Of a stretch of 64,000 nucleotides of DNA, positions 35,848 to 44,321 are shown one piece after another. The notes beneath the pieces were generated by a model. The model did not search any database, was not told the DNA's origin, and saw nothing but the letters and a program-made list of their open reading frames with translations. Origin of the DNA: Blautia sp. (GTDB taxonomy: Bacteria > Bacillota > Clostridia > Lachnospirales > Lachnospiraceae). Position 1 is the first letter of the stretch; the number at the start of each line of letters is the position of its first letter. The stretch lies in contig JAETNR010000001.1 in NCBI GenBank assembly GCA_021772055.1, positions 93,205-157,204 of the forward strand, read 5' to 3'. The position numbers were made by a program, and so were the translations under genes.

Positions 35848-37155
35848 ATGTACCAGTTTAATCGTGAAGACTACGAAAAGAGAATGAAATGGTTTGTGAA
35901 TGCCAGATTCGGAATGTTTATTCACTGGGGACTGTACGCCATTCCTGCAAGAGGCGAATGGGTAAGAAGCTATGAGGAAATGCCGGAAGAGGAATACATG
36001 AAGTTCTTCGAAGAATTTGACCCGGTGGATTATGACCCGAAGAAATGGGCAAGGGCAGCGAAAGAAGCAGGGATGGAATATGTGGTTCTGACAGCAAAGC
36101 ACCATGATGGATTCTGCCTGTTTGACAGCCAGTATACCGATTATAAATCCACCAATACCAAATGCGGACGTGACCTGGTGGCAGAATATGTGGAAGCCGT
36201 ACGTGCAGAAGGCCTGAAGGTTGGTCTTTATTTTACCCTTCTTGACTGGCATCATCCGGATTATCCTCATTTTGGGGACCGAATTCATCCTATGAGAAAT
36301 AATCCTGCTTATAAAAATGATCAGCGTGATTTTAACCGTTATCTGGACTATATGCATAATCAGATCCGTGAGATCTGTACCAACTACGGAAAACTGGATC
36401 TTTTGTGGTTTGATTTCTCCTATGATGACTTAAGAGGCGAGGCATGGAGAGCTACAGAGCTGATCAATATGGTACGGACTCTGCAGCCGGATGTCATCAT
36501 TGACAATCGTCTGGAAGTCAGCGGAGAAGGATACGGCTCTCTTGCCACTGGAAATCCAACCCCGTTCCACGGTGATTTCGTAACACCGGAACAGATGATT
36601 CCGCCAAACGGAATCCAGGATGTAAACGGCAATGACCTTTACTGGGAATCCTGTGTCACGATGAACGGAAACTGGGGCTATCATGCAACCGATCATTTCT
36701 GGAAACCATCCTCCATGCTGATCAAAAAGCTGGTAGAATGTGTATCCAAGGGCGGCAATATGATCCTGAACGTTGGTCCTGATGCAAAGGGAAATATTCC
36801 GGACGAATCCATGAAGATCCTTCGTGATATCGGAAACTGGATGAAGAAAAACGGCAACAGCATCAAAGGCTGCGGCAAGAGCGGTCTTGCAAAACCGGAT
36901 TTCGGAAGAATCACAAGAAACGGCAATCATGTTTATTTCCATTTGTACGAAAATGCCATCGGTCCTGTTCCCCTTCCGGGAATCAAAAAGGACGAGGTAA
37001 AGGGAATCCGCTACCTGGCTTCCGGAGCAGAGGTACCTGTTTCCACAAGCTGGGTACACAGCGATTATCCGGACATCCTTTTTGCAGATCTTGGTCCGGA
37101 TCCGGTTCTGCCTGACCCGGTAGATACTGTACTGGAAGTTATTTTGAACGACTAA
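35848..37155 (+). CDS. GH29 alpha-L-fucosidase, cytoplasmic
   Basis: GH29 enzymes release alpha-linked L-fucose with retention. The 435-residue protein shows FGMFIHWGLYAIPARGEWV at the start, VLTAKHHDGFCLFDS, TGNPTPFHG, and LDLLWFDFSYDD, where the Asp of WFD is the expected nucleophile. No signal peptide is present, so it should act on imported oligosaccharides. It is preceded by cutC and a strong GGAGG site. Activity on fucose rather than another sugar is likely but not proven by sequence. Confidence 0.9.
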   Translation: MYQFNREDYEKRMKWFVNARFGMFIHWGLYAIPARGEWVRSYEEMPEEEYMKFFEEFDPVDYDPKKWARAAKEAGMEYVVLTAKHHDGFCLFDSQYTDYKSTNTKCGRDLVAEYVEAVRAEGLKVGLYFTLLDWHHPDYPHFGDRIHPMRNNPAYKNDQRDFNRYLDYMHNQIREICTNYGKLDLLWFDFSYDDLRGEAWRATELINMVRTLQPDVIIDNRLEVSGEGYGSLATGNPTPFHGDFVTPEQMIPPNGIQDVNGNDLYWESCVTMNGNWGYHATDHFWKPSSMLIKKLVECVSKGGNMILNVGPDAKGNIPDESMKILRDIGNWMKKNGNSIKGCGKSGLAKPDFGRITRNGNHVYFHLYENAIGPVPLPGIKKDEVKGIRYLASGAEVPVSTSWVHSDYPDILFADLGPDPVLPDPVDTVLEVILND

Positions 37156-37185
37156 AAAGATTTTTCAGAAAGGCAGGTGTCTCCT

Positions 37186-38697
37186 TTGAAAGGAAAAGCA
37201 GCACTTTTTTTACTTCTTTGTGTTCTGTTTGGGTTTTTGAAGGGGGACACTGCCTTTGCAAAAGCAGATCATACCTTACAGTTTTTCTTTGAAAATGTCT
37301 GTGCCTCCTGTCATGAGGAGGACAAGATTTATGAAATTTTTAACCGCTGTATCTCAAAGAAAGAGAAGGAAACCATCTCCTATGAGATACGTACCTATAA
37401 TGTTTTTCTGGATTCCAGCAAAGAGACCTACGAAAAGCTCTGGAAAGAGACCGGGAGAAATACAGCACCTGCGCTTCCGGCACTCCTGATCAACGGACAG
37501 TGGCTGGAAAGCTACGAAATGATCGAGCAGAATCTGTATAAAGTGCTGATGGAAGGGGAAACCATCCAAACGGGTAAAGCCACAGAGTTTCCCCCTGAAG
37601 AACCAGAAACAGAAGATGCTCTTACTATTCCCGCCCCGGATGCGGAGGAGAAAGAGAAAGCTGTTTTATTTTTCAGCACCTGGTCCTGTGATGACTGCCA
37701 ACAGGTAAAAGATTACCTGAAAGAACTGTCGGAAAAGACAGATTTTTCCCTGACAGAAGAGAGCATTGCAGAAGGAAACGGAGTTCGGCTATTTAAAGCG
37801 CTTTTAAATGTATATGGAAGAGACGAAAAAGAAGGAAAGGTTCCGGCAGTATTTGTAGGTACACATGCCTTGCTGGGAAAAGAGGAGATTCAGTCTGAAC
37901 TGGAGGAGCTTCTGGCAGAGGAGGACAGCCAGTACAGATATCTGAAAGAACAGCTTGGAAAGCTTGAGGAAGAAGAGTTCCCGGAGACGATCAATATCCT
38001 TACCATGTTCGGTGCCGGGCTTCTGGCAGGGTTTAACCCCTGTTCTGTTTCCATGCTGCTGATGCTGTTTTCCATTTTGCTGACAACACAGATGCCTGTG
38101 TTAAAAAACGGGTTCTTATATCTGGCAGGTAAATATGTAACTTATCTTGGAATCGGGATCGGAATCTGCATGACAGCGAATCAGATCGATCAGACCGTTC
38201 TGGATAGGTTCCAAAACATCATCGATCATGCATTTGTAGTACTGTTTTTGATAGTCGCTGTTATGAATTTTTTGGATTTCCTCCATGTGAGAAAACAGGA
38301 ATATGGAAAAATACGGATGCAGCTTCCCCAAAAACTGCGCCGTTTCAATCATAGATTACTGAAAAAAGCCAACGGTACCCAGGGCGCTCTTCTGGGACTG
38401 GTTGTCCTTGGACTTGGGATTGCCATTTCCCTGGGAGAGTTTTTCTGTACCGGGCAGATTTATATGGCATCGATCTTATATACCTTAAGAACTGCAGAAG
38501 ATGGATTTTTTAAGCTTTTGGGAACCCTTTTTGTTTATGTTACTGCTATGAGCATACCGGCAGCAGGCATCCTTTTTGTCATTCACAAAACAAAAGGAAC
38601 AGGGGTGGTTTCTGATTTTATGCTGAAACATATGGGTGCCATTAAAATGCTGAACTGCATTTTGTTCCTTTTGTATGCAGTATATTTTCTGTTTTAA
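37186..38697 (+). CDS. Two thioredoxin-like domains fused to a CcdA/DsbD-type transmembrane domain
   Basis: After a signal segment (ending near TAFAKA) come two thioredoxin-like domains with CASC (Cys39/Cys42) and CDDC (Cys168/Cys171). A DsbD/CcdA-like membrane part of about six segments follows, with redox cysteines in GFNPCSVSM (Cys286) and GEFFCTGQIY (Cys421). It probably carries electrons from cytoplasmic thioredoxin across the membrane to its own external domains and then to unknown exported substrates. TTG 37186 is chosen (AGGCAGG 8 nt upstream); GTG 37177 is an alternative. No cytochrome c gene is nearby. Confidence 0.82.
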   Translation: MKGKAALFLLLCVLFGFLKGDTAFAKADHTLQFFFENVCASCHEEDKIYEIFNRCISKKEKETISYEIRTYNVFLDSSKETYEKLWKETGRNTAPALPALLINGQWLESYEMIEQNLYKVLMEGETIQTGKATEFPPEEPETEDALTIPAPDAEEKEKAVLFFSTWSCDDCQQVKDYLKELSEKTDFSLTEESIAEGNGVRLFKALLNVYGRDEKEGKVPAVFVGTHALLGKEEIQSELEELLAEEDSQYRYLKEQLGKLEEEEFPETINILTMFGAGLLAGFNPCSVSMLLMLFSILLTTQMPVLKNGFLYLAGKYVTYLGIGIGICMTANQIDQTVLDRFQNIIDHAFVVLFLIVAVMNFLDFLHVRKQEYGKIRMQLPQKLRRFNHRLLKKANGTQGALLGLVVLGLGIAISLGEFFCTGQIYMASILYTLRTAEDGFFKLLGTLFVYVTAMSIPAAGILFVIHKTKGTGVVSDFMLKHMGAIKMLNCILFLLYAVYFLF

Positions 38698-38714
38698 TAT
38701 GGAATGCCTGCCGT

Positions 38715-39008
38715 TTAAAAGAGATGGCAGTGAGTCACATTTTCAAAATCCACATAAGAGAGCAGAAGCGGTCCGGGAGATTCCTGGCTGCCTTCAAGCA
38801 ACTCTTTCTGAATTTCCGAGATCAGCCGGACTCGGACTGCGTTACGATGAATAAAACATGGTTCCGGATCATCAAAGAAACGAATACTTTTTTCAATGAT
38901 GACTGTTTCCTTCAAGGGAACGTCCCGAAGGAGTCCTTCATAGAGAAGTTGATCTCCGCATCGAATACATACGGAGGGTTGGTCTGGGCTTTTCTTTTTG
39001 AATAACAT
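38715..39008 (-). CDS. Hypothetical protein, 97 aa
   Basis: This small soluble protein (MLFKKKSPDQPSVCIRCGDQ at the start) has one CxxC and the segment RFFDDPEPCFIHRNAVRVRL. I recognise the pattern only as a conserved Lachnospiraceae hypothetical. On the minus strand GAGG lies 7 nt before the ATG, which favours it over the antisense frame at 38724-39005. It is convergent with the CcdA fusion gene and divergent from the AraC sensor gene. Confidence 0.6.
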   Translation of the reverse strand: MLFKKKSPDQPSVCIRCGDQLLYEGLLRDVPLKETVIIEKSIRFFDDPEPCFIHRNAVRVRLISEIQKELLEGSQESPGPLLLSYVDFENVTHCHLF

Positions 39009-39073
39009 ACGGATACCTCGGTTTTGTTTTTATTTGTTCTATTTTACACTAAGAAATGAGGAAAGGCAAGCAG

Positions 39074-41365
39074 ATGCAAAAAAAGACCCGTCGTATAAAA
39101 AATAGTCTGGAAAAAAAGAAAAAGCAAAGGATTTCCCTGAGTTTGCTGATTTCTTACCTTTTTATACTCCTTATCCCGGCAACTGCCATTTTAGCAAGCT
39201 ATACCGTGATCTATCGTTCCCTTTTGAATACCCAGAAGGAAAGGATGGAAAATATGCTTTTTGAAGCAACGCTGACCTTTGACAGAGAAGTTCTCCAGGC
39301 AAAAAACGCAGGATACTACGTAAGCCGTGAGAAGCGTCTCTGTGATTATCTTGGGCAGGATACGCCTTTAAGCAGGACGGATGAGTTTTATTCCATGTAT
39401 CTCATTTCCAACAATTATCCTAATTACACCCTGACGAATCAGATTATTCAGAATGTGTTTGTACTTATTGCGGACAGCAATTATGTGATGAAGATTCCCC
39501 AGGTCATTCCGGGTTCTGAACCGGGAATTTCTACACTGGGCGGATTTCCGTTTTATAATTATGAATCCTATGAGGAATATTTTCAGACGCAGGATAAAAA
39601 ACAGACTCTGTTCCTCTGTAAAAATGCTGCAGGAAAGCAGATCCTGTTTCTCCCCTGCCAGGTTTCCTATCCCTACACCCGCCCCGGGAAAAGCGTAGTC
39701 GTGGTACAGCTTTCTTTCAGCAGGATCAAAGATATTCTGCAGCCGGTACTTGCAGGGCAGGAAGGAGCAGTGGCCCTTCTTGATGAACACGGCAATATTA
39801 TCACAAGTTTCCAGAATACCAATGGAAAAAACAACAGATTAAAAGACGGGGATTCCTGGGATAAAATTCTAGAAAGCGATGCATTGAACTACGGAAATTT
39901 TTCTGACTGCGAAGGAATTTCAGACTATAACGGATGGAAGCTTGCGGTTGCCATTCCGGAAAGGGTTCTTACAGACAGGATCGGCTCTGTTGGGATTTTC
40001 TGTACAGTGTTTTGCATTATCTCCCTGCTGGCCGGACTGATGCTTTGCGTCTATTACTATAAACAGAGGGAAAAAGTGGTTCAGGAATATTTCCGTCTGC
40101 ATAAACGCCTTGGGACAGTTACTACAGGGAAACCCTGGAAGGATGCCAAGTTCTGGGGAACTTTTAAAGGATTTTTAAGCAGTGTGGAAAGCCTTCAGGA
40201 TACGCTGGAAGTGCAGACGACCCTTATTAAGGAGGATTTTCTGCGCAAGCTTCTTTACGGAGGATATGATTCTGTGGAAGCGCTTAAGAGGAATTCCGGA
40301 TATACGGATTTTGACCGGAATGAGAGCTTTTATTATGTGTCTGATGTGGAATTAGAAGATTTTGAGCCTTCAGAACAAAACAAAAATGCAGATGAGCTTT
40401 CTTTGATCATTGAGAAGAGCTTTGCGGATCATCTGCACTGGGATTTCTGGACTTACCGGGTGGGAATCTGCTCTTTTATACTGCTGATCAGAAGCAGTGA
40501 GGAAGGGATGGAAGAGTCTTTGAGAGCGGCGCATCAAAAAATAAGCCGGACAATTTACCAGAAAACCGGCCTGAAGTGCTATATCGGTATCAGCAATGGA
40601 ACCAGTTCGGAAGCGGAAATTTCCGGCTCACGGGAGCTGGCCTCCAGAATCAGCGAATATGCACATTATAAGTCCATTTTAAGTCCCCTTCTTCCTTCTG
40701 ATCTTCCAATGGATAACCTAAAAGCGCCCCAGTATTTTTCCATTGATATGGAAGTGAAGCTTCTTTCTGCCATCCGGTGCGGAACGATGGAGCAGTTGGA
40801 AATACTATTGGACGAAATCCATAATGAATATTTTTACCCCGGTACAAGACAGTACATTTACGACCATGCACTGGAAGTTCTTCGAAGCTCTGTCTTTCGA
40901 AGCATTCCTTCAGAGGATCAGAGTAAGGAAGCAGACGCTCTTCGGCACAAAGCCCAGAATACCAGGCGTGAAGAAGAAATTTTCGCGGTGATCAGAGGAG
41001 TAAAAGCATACCGCATGCAGAATTTCGCGGAAAAAGAGGAGAGTCTTCCTTCCCTTGACAAAGAAAAGGTTGCAGGGTTCCTGGAAGAAAACTATGGGGA
41101 CTGTAATTTGAATATTTCTGCCCTTGCACAATGGCTGAATGAGCCGGAGCGCAAAATCTACAATGATTTTAAGATCTGCTTCGGGATGTCCTTCAGCAGT
41201 TATCTGGAGCAGCTTCGCATGCGTCATGCCTGTGAATTTTTAAAAACAGGAAAACCGGTGAAGGAAACTGCAGAGCTGGTGGGATACAGCAGTGATTATT
41301 CTTTCCGCAGAGCATTTAAGAGAAGCGTCGGCATTACACCAAGTGATTACAGAGAAATCCAATAA
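39074..41365 (+). CDS. Membrane-bound sensor with C-terminal AraC-type DNA-binding domain
   Basis: The 763-residue protein has a basic N-terminus, a first membrane segment (SLLISYLFILLIPATAIL), a large extracellular sensor (about residues 45-300), a second membrane segment (FCTVFCIISLLAGLMLCVYYY), a cytoplasmic linker with coiled-coil character and a C-terminal AraC HTH pair (LNISALAQWLNEPERKI, then VKETAELVGYSSDYSFRRAF). Such one-protein sensor-regulators control adjacent sugar ABC operons. AGGAAAGG lies 7 nt before ATG 39074; ATG 39056 is less likely. It immediately precedes the binding-protein gene, its likely target. Confidence 0.88.
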   Translation: MQKKTRRIKNSLEKKKKQRISLSLLISYLFILLIPATAILASYTVIYRSLLNTQKERMENMLFEATLTFDREVLQAKNAGYYVSREKRLCDYLGQDTPLSRTDEFYSMYLISNNYPNYTLTNQIIQNVFVLIADSNYVMKIPQVIPGSEPGISTLGGFPFYNYESYEEYFQTQDKKQTLFLCKNAAGKQILFLPCQVSYPYTRPGKSVVVVQLSFSRIKDILQPVLAGQEGAVALLDEHGNIITSFQNTNGKNNRLKDGDSWDKILESDALNYGNFSDCEGISDYNGWKLAVAIPERVLTDRIGSVGIFCTVFCIISLLAGLMLCVYYYKQREKVVQEYFRLHKRLGTVTTGKPWKDAKFWGTFKGFLSSVESLQDTLEVQTTLIKEDFLRKLLYGGYDSVEALKRNSGYTDFDRNESFYYVSDVELEDFEPSEQNKNADELSLIIEKSFADHLHWDFWTYRVGICSFILLIRSSEEGMEESLRAAHQKISRTIYQKTGLKCYIGISNGTSSEAEISGSRELASRISEYAHYKSILSPLLPSDLPMDNLKAPQYFSIDMEVKLLSAIRCGTMEQLEILLDEIHNEYFYPGTRQYIYDHALEVLRSSVFRSIPSEDQSKEADALRHKAQNTRREEEIFAVIRGVKAYRMQNFAEKEESLPSLDKEKVAGFLEENYGDCNLNISALAQWLNEPERKIYNDFKICFGMSFSSYLEQLRMRHACEFLKTGKPVKETAELVGYSSDYSFRRAFKRSVGITPSDYREIQ

Positions 41366-41398
41366 ATGAAGTGAAGCATACAAAAAGCACAAGAAACC

Positions 41399-41432
41399 TT
41401 GTAAAAGCGCCTGTAAATAGGGCACTTTTACA
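41399..41432. repeat. Inverted repeat upstream of the sugar-binding-protein promoter
   Basis: TTGTAAAAG and CTTTTACAA are perfect 9-bp arms with 16 nt between, about 30 nt upstream of the -35 at 41462. It could be an AraC-family operator or the terminator of the regulator gene. Confidence 0.5.
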
Positions 41433-41461
41433 AATTGTCTGCCATGTGTAAAATATGTTCC

Positions 41462-41491
41462 TTGTGAAAAATGCCCATAACAGGTTATACT
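41462..41491 (+). promoter_or_regulatory. Promoter of the carbohydrate ABC operon
   Basis: TTGTGA, an 18-nt spacer and TATACT. The weak -35 would suit activation by the upstream AraC protein. Confidence 0.55.
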
Positions 41492-41561
41492 TAGGTCACC
41501 AATGCATCAGATGAGATTCAAAAGCATGGATTGTACAAAAAAGAAAAGGAGGATGATTTTT

Positions 41562-43271
41562 ATGAGAAAGAATCTCGCAAAAATGACAGCCCTGTTATTG
41601 TCTGTTGGCATGATCGCAGGATCAGCAATGACAGTATCAGCAGATGAGGTGGAGTTAAATCCGGCCGGAACTTATCCAATCGTGAAGGATGGTACCCTCG
41701 AATTTGAAAACTTTACCATGTCTATGCCAAACGTAGAAAACATTCAGACCAATGATTTTACCAAATTCCTGGAGGAAAAAACCGGTATCATCATGAACTT
41801 CCAGACAGGCGGACGTGACGACTGGAAGGATAAGCTGAATATGCTTCTGCAGTCCGGCGATTATCCGGATATTATTTTCGGAGTTTCTCCTGATTTGGCA
41901 AAATATGGTGTAAAAGAGGAAATGATCATTCCTCTGGATGAATACCTGACAGAAGAAAATGTTCCCAATTATTTAAAAATGATGGAGCAATACGGACTGG
42001 ATATGACCCGTGAGGCAGATGGAAAGATCTACTCGCTGGCAAACATCAATGTCTGCTATCATTGCCAGTACGGCAGAAAAATGTGGGTAAACAAACGTTA
42101 TCTGGATGAAATGGGCTGTGAGATTCCTACAACCACAGATGAATTCTATGATGTATGTGCGAAATTTATTGAATACAAACCAAACGGCATTGCTGTAGCA
42201 GGCGCTGCTCAGGGCTGGTATTCCCGTATGCAGGACTGGCTGATTGATGCTTTCGTTCTGATGCCTCATAAATCACAGACCCTGGTTGTCCGTGATGCTG
42301 TTGCGGCAGACAAAGACGGCAAGATGGTATGCGTGGCAACAGATGACCGTTATAAAGAAGCTATGAAATGGATCAAGAGCCTTTACGATCTGGGCGCAAT
42401 CTATGACGGCGACTTTACTCAGACCGGCGAGCAGATGAAGACTCTGGTGAATCAGCCGGATGAGCCTGTATTATTCTTTACTTCAGGTACTATTTCCGAT
42501 GCGATCGACGCTGCAAGCAACCCGGATTTCTATAGAGACTATGTATGCATGGCTCCTATCGCAGGTCCGGACGGCACACGCATTGCCTTTGAAACTCCGA
42601 ACCCTGGCGTTGATTCCGGTGCATTCTGTATCACTGATAAATGTGAAAACCCGGAAGCAGCTCTTCGTTGGGTTGACTTCTTCTACAGCGAGATCGGAGA
42701 CCTTTGCTCTCAGTATGGTGCTGACGAAGGCACAGACTGGGTTCTGAATCCGGAAGGAAAAGTTGGTCTTAACGGAGAACCTGCAAAATATGAAGTACTG
42801 AACCTTTATACCTCTGAAACACAGAATCATGACTGGCAGGATATCGGTATCCGTGTAGCTCCGGCTGACTATCGTCTCGGACAGGCCGTAGATGCTGACG
42901 TTGATCCTTATGCTCCGGAAGGTCTTGAAAAGCTTCTCTTTGATGCAAGCCGTGATCTTTATGAGCCATATGCAGGAACAAGTGATATCCAGCTGCTTGA
43001 TACCTTAAAAATGACAGATGAAGAAGTTTCCAATATCTCTGTTATTGCGGTAGAAATTGAAAAGATCATTGAGGAATCCTCTGTTGCATTTATGACTGGT
43101 GCAAAAGATGTTGATGCTGAGTGGGACAGCTATGTAGAGTCTCTGGATAATGCAGGTCTGCAGGATTTACTGGCAACCTATCAGACAGCATATGACCGCT
43201 CCTTTGGCGGCGCAGAAGCTGAAACAGCAGAAGCTGAAACAACAGAAGCTGAAACAACAGAAGCTGAATAG
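41562..43271 (+). CDS. ABC transporter extracellular solute-binding protein (family 1, LplA-like)
   Basis: The 569-residue protein has a signal peptide (MRKNLAKMTALLLSVGMIAG, cleavage likely after VSA) and a family 1 binding fold (TGIIMNFQTGGRDDWKDKLN; SGDYPDIIFGVS). There is no lipobox cysteine, unusual for a Gram-positive binding protein. The C-terminus ends in acidic repeats EAETA/EAETT/EAETT/EAE encoded by a 15-nt tandem repeat. ATG 41562 has AAGGAGG 9 nt upstream. It binds the sugar for the two permeases that follow. The ligand is unknown, although the local fucosidase suggests an oligosaccharide. Confidence 0.9.
   Translation: MRKNLAKMTALLLSVGMIAGSAMTVSADEVELNPAGTYPIVKDGTLEFENFTMSMPNVENIQTNDFTKFLEEKTGIIMNFQTGGRDDWKDKLNMLLQSGDYPDIIFGVSPDLAKYGVKEEMIIPLDEYLTEENVPNYLKMMEQYGLDMTREADGKIYSLANINVCYHCQYGRKMWVNKRYLDEMGCEIPTTTDEFYDVCAKFIEYKPNGIAVAGAAQGWYSRMQDWLIDAFVLMPHKSQTLVVRDAVAADKDGKMVCVATDDRYKEAMKWIKSLYDLGAIYDGDFTQTGEQMKTLVNQPDEPVLFFTSGTISDAIDAASNPDFYRDYVCMAPIAGPDGTRIAFETPNPGVDSGAFCITDKCENPEAALRWVDFFYSEIGDLCSQYGADEGTDWVLNPEGKVGLNGEPAKYEVLNLYTSETQNHDWQDIGIRVAPADYRLGQAVDADVDPYAPEGLEKLLFDASRDLYEPYAGTSDIQLLDTLKMTDEEVSNISVIAVEIEKIIEESSVAFMTGAKDVDAEWDSYVESLDNAGLQDLLATYQTAYDRSFGGAEAETAEAETTEAETTEAE
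43215..43268 (+). repeat. 15-nt tandem repeat, 3.6 copies
   Basis: Units GAAGCTGAAACAGCA, GAAGCTGAAACAACA (twice) and a partial GAAGCTGAA run up to the stop codon of the binding protein, encoding the acidic tail. Slippage could vary the copy number. Confidence 0.9.
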
Positions 43272-43294
43272 ATCATAAAGAATGATAACAGCAA

Positions 43295-43323
43295 GGGAGC
43301 TGCTGCATAAAGCAGCTCTCTTT
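43295..43323 (+). terminator. Intercistronic hairpin between binding protein and permeases
   Basis: GGGAGCTGCT/AGCAGCTCTC stem with loop GCATAA, then TTTG. It probably acts as a partial terminator or stabiliser giving more binding protein than permease. Confidence 0.65.
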
Positions 43324-43381
43324 GTCTATCCGGAAATATGCAGCCGGGTAATCATACCCTAGAAAAGAGGAGGATTCAGGT

Positions 43382-44308
43382 ATGGGTAAAAAGAAAAATC
43401 TCCCTTCCAATGGCAATAAGATTAAAAACGCCAACTGGCAGTTCTGGCTCATAATCGCACTTCCTGTTATTTATGCGTTTGTTTTTGCCTATATTCCTAT
43501 GGGAGGTATTGTTTTAGCATTTAAGGATTATAGTCCCAAAAGGGGAATTTGGGGAAGTGACTGGGTTGGCCTTAAGTATTTCCAGCAGTTTCTGACTTCC
43601 AACTCCAGCCTTTTGGTTATTAAGAATACGCTTGTTCTGGGTGTTTATTCCCTGATCGTTAATTTTCCGCTTCCCATTCTTCTGGCTATCGGACTGAACG
43701 AGCTGAGAAATGTGCGTTACCGCAAATTTATCCAGATGATCACTTATGCACCGTACTTTATTTCTGTAGTTGTATTGGTAGGTATGATGATGCAGATGAT
43801 GGATCTTCGTACAGGTATCATCAATGTACTTCTGCAGAAAATCGGATGTGATCCTGTAAACTTTTTCGGAGATGTGGGGCTGTTCCGGCACTTGTATGTA
43901 TGGAGCGGGCTATGGCAGACTGCAGGATACTCCTCGGTTATTTTCATTGCTGCCCTTGCCGGCGTAAGTCCGGATCTGCAGGAGGCAGCCATTGTAGACG
44001 GAGCTTCCAGATTGAAGAGAATCATTCATGTGGATATTCCCTGTATTCTTCCTACCGTAATTACCATGCTGATCTTCAACTGCGCAAGTGTTGTAAGCAT
44101 CGGTTTTGATAAAGTTTATTTAATGCAGAACAACCTGAACGCAAATGTTTCTGAGGTTATTTCCACCTTCGTATATAAAGTGGGTGTTGTCAGCGGTAAC
44201 TTCGGATTTTCCACTGCGGCAGGTCTGTTTCAGTCAGTAGTAGCCTTTGTGCTTCTTGTTGCTGTCAACAAGATCTGTAAGAAGGTTACTGAGACAAGTC
44301 TGTGGTAA
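43382..44308 (+). CDS. Carbohydrate ABC transporter permease (LplB-like)
   Basis: The 308-residue protein has six hydrophobic segments and the EAA loop LQEAAIVDGASRLKRIIHVDIP that contacts the ATPase. The N-terminus NWQFWLIIALPVIYAFVFAY and GGIVLAFKDYSPKRG are typical of the LplB/YteP group that imports oligosaccharides. AGAGGAGG precedes the ATG, and the second permease follows 13 nt later. Confidence 0.94.
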   Translation: MGKKKNLPSNGNKIKNANWQFWLIIALPVIYAFVFAYIPMGGIVLAFKDYSPKRGIWGSDWVGLKYFQQFLTSNSSLLVIKNTLVLGVYSLIVNFPLPILLAIGLNELRNVRYRKFIQMITYAPYFISVVVLVGMMMQMMDLRTGIINVLLQKIGCDPVNFFGDVGLFRHLYVWSGLWQTAGYSSVIFIAALAGVSPDLQEAAIVDGASRLKRIIHVDIPCILPTVITMLIFNCASVVSIGFDKVYLMQNNLNANVSEVISTFVYKVGVVSGNFGFSTAAGLFQSVVAFVLLVAVNKICKKVTETSLW

Positions 44309-44321
44309 GGAGGAGAACAGT

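Noticed and set aside
38724..39005. Plus-strand frame of 93 codons opposite the 97-aa hypothetical
   Set aside because: The minus frame has a better ribosome site and a protein-like composition with CxxC and a conserved-looking core; the plus frame has no clear site.
43215..43268. Tandem repeat as a CRISPR-like array
   Set aside because: Units are 15 nt, adjacent without spacers and inside a coding frame.
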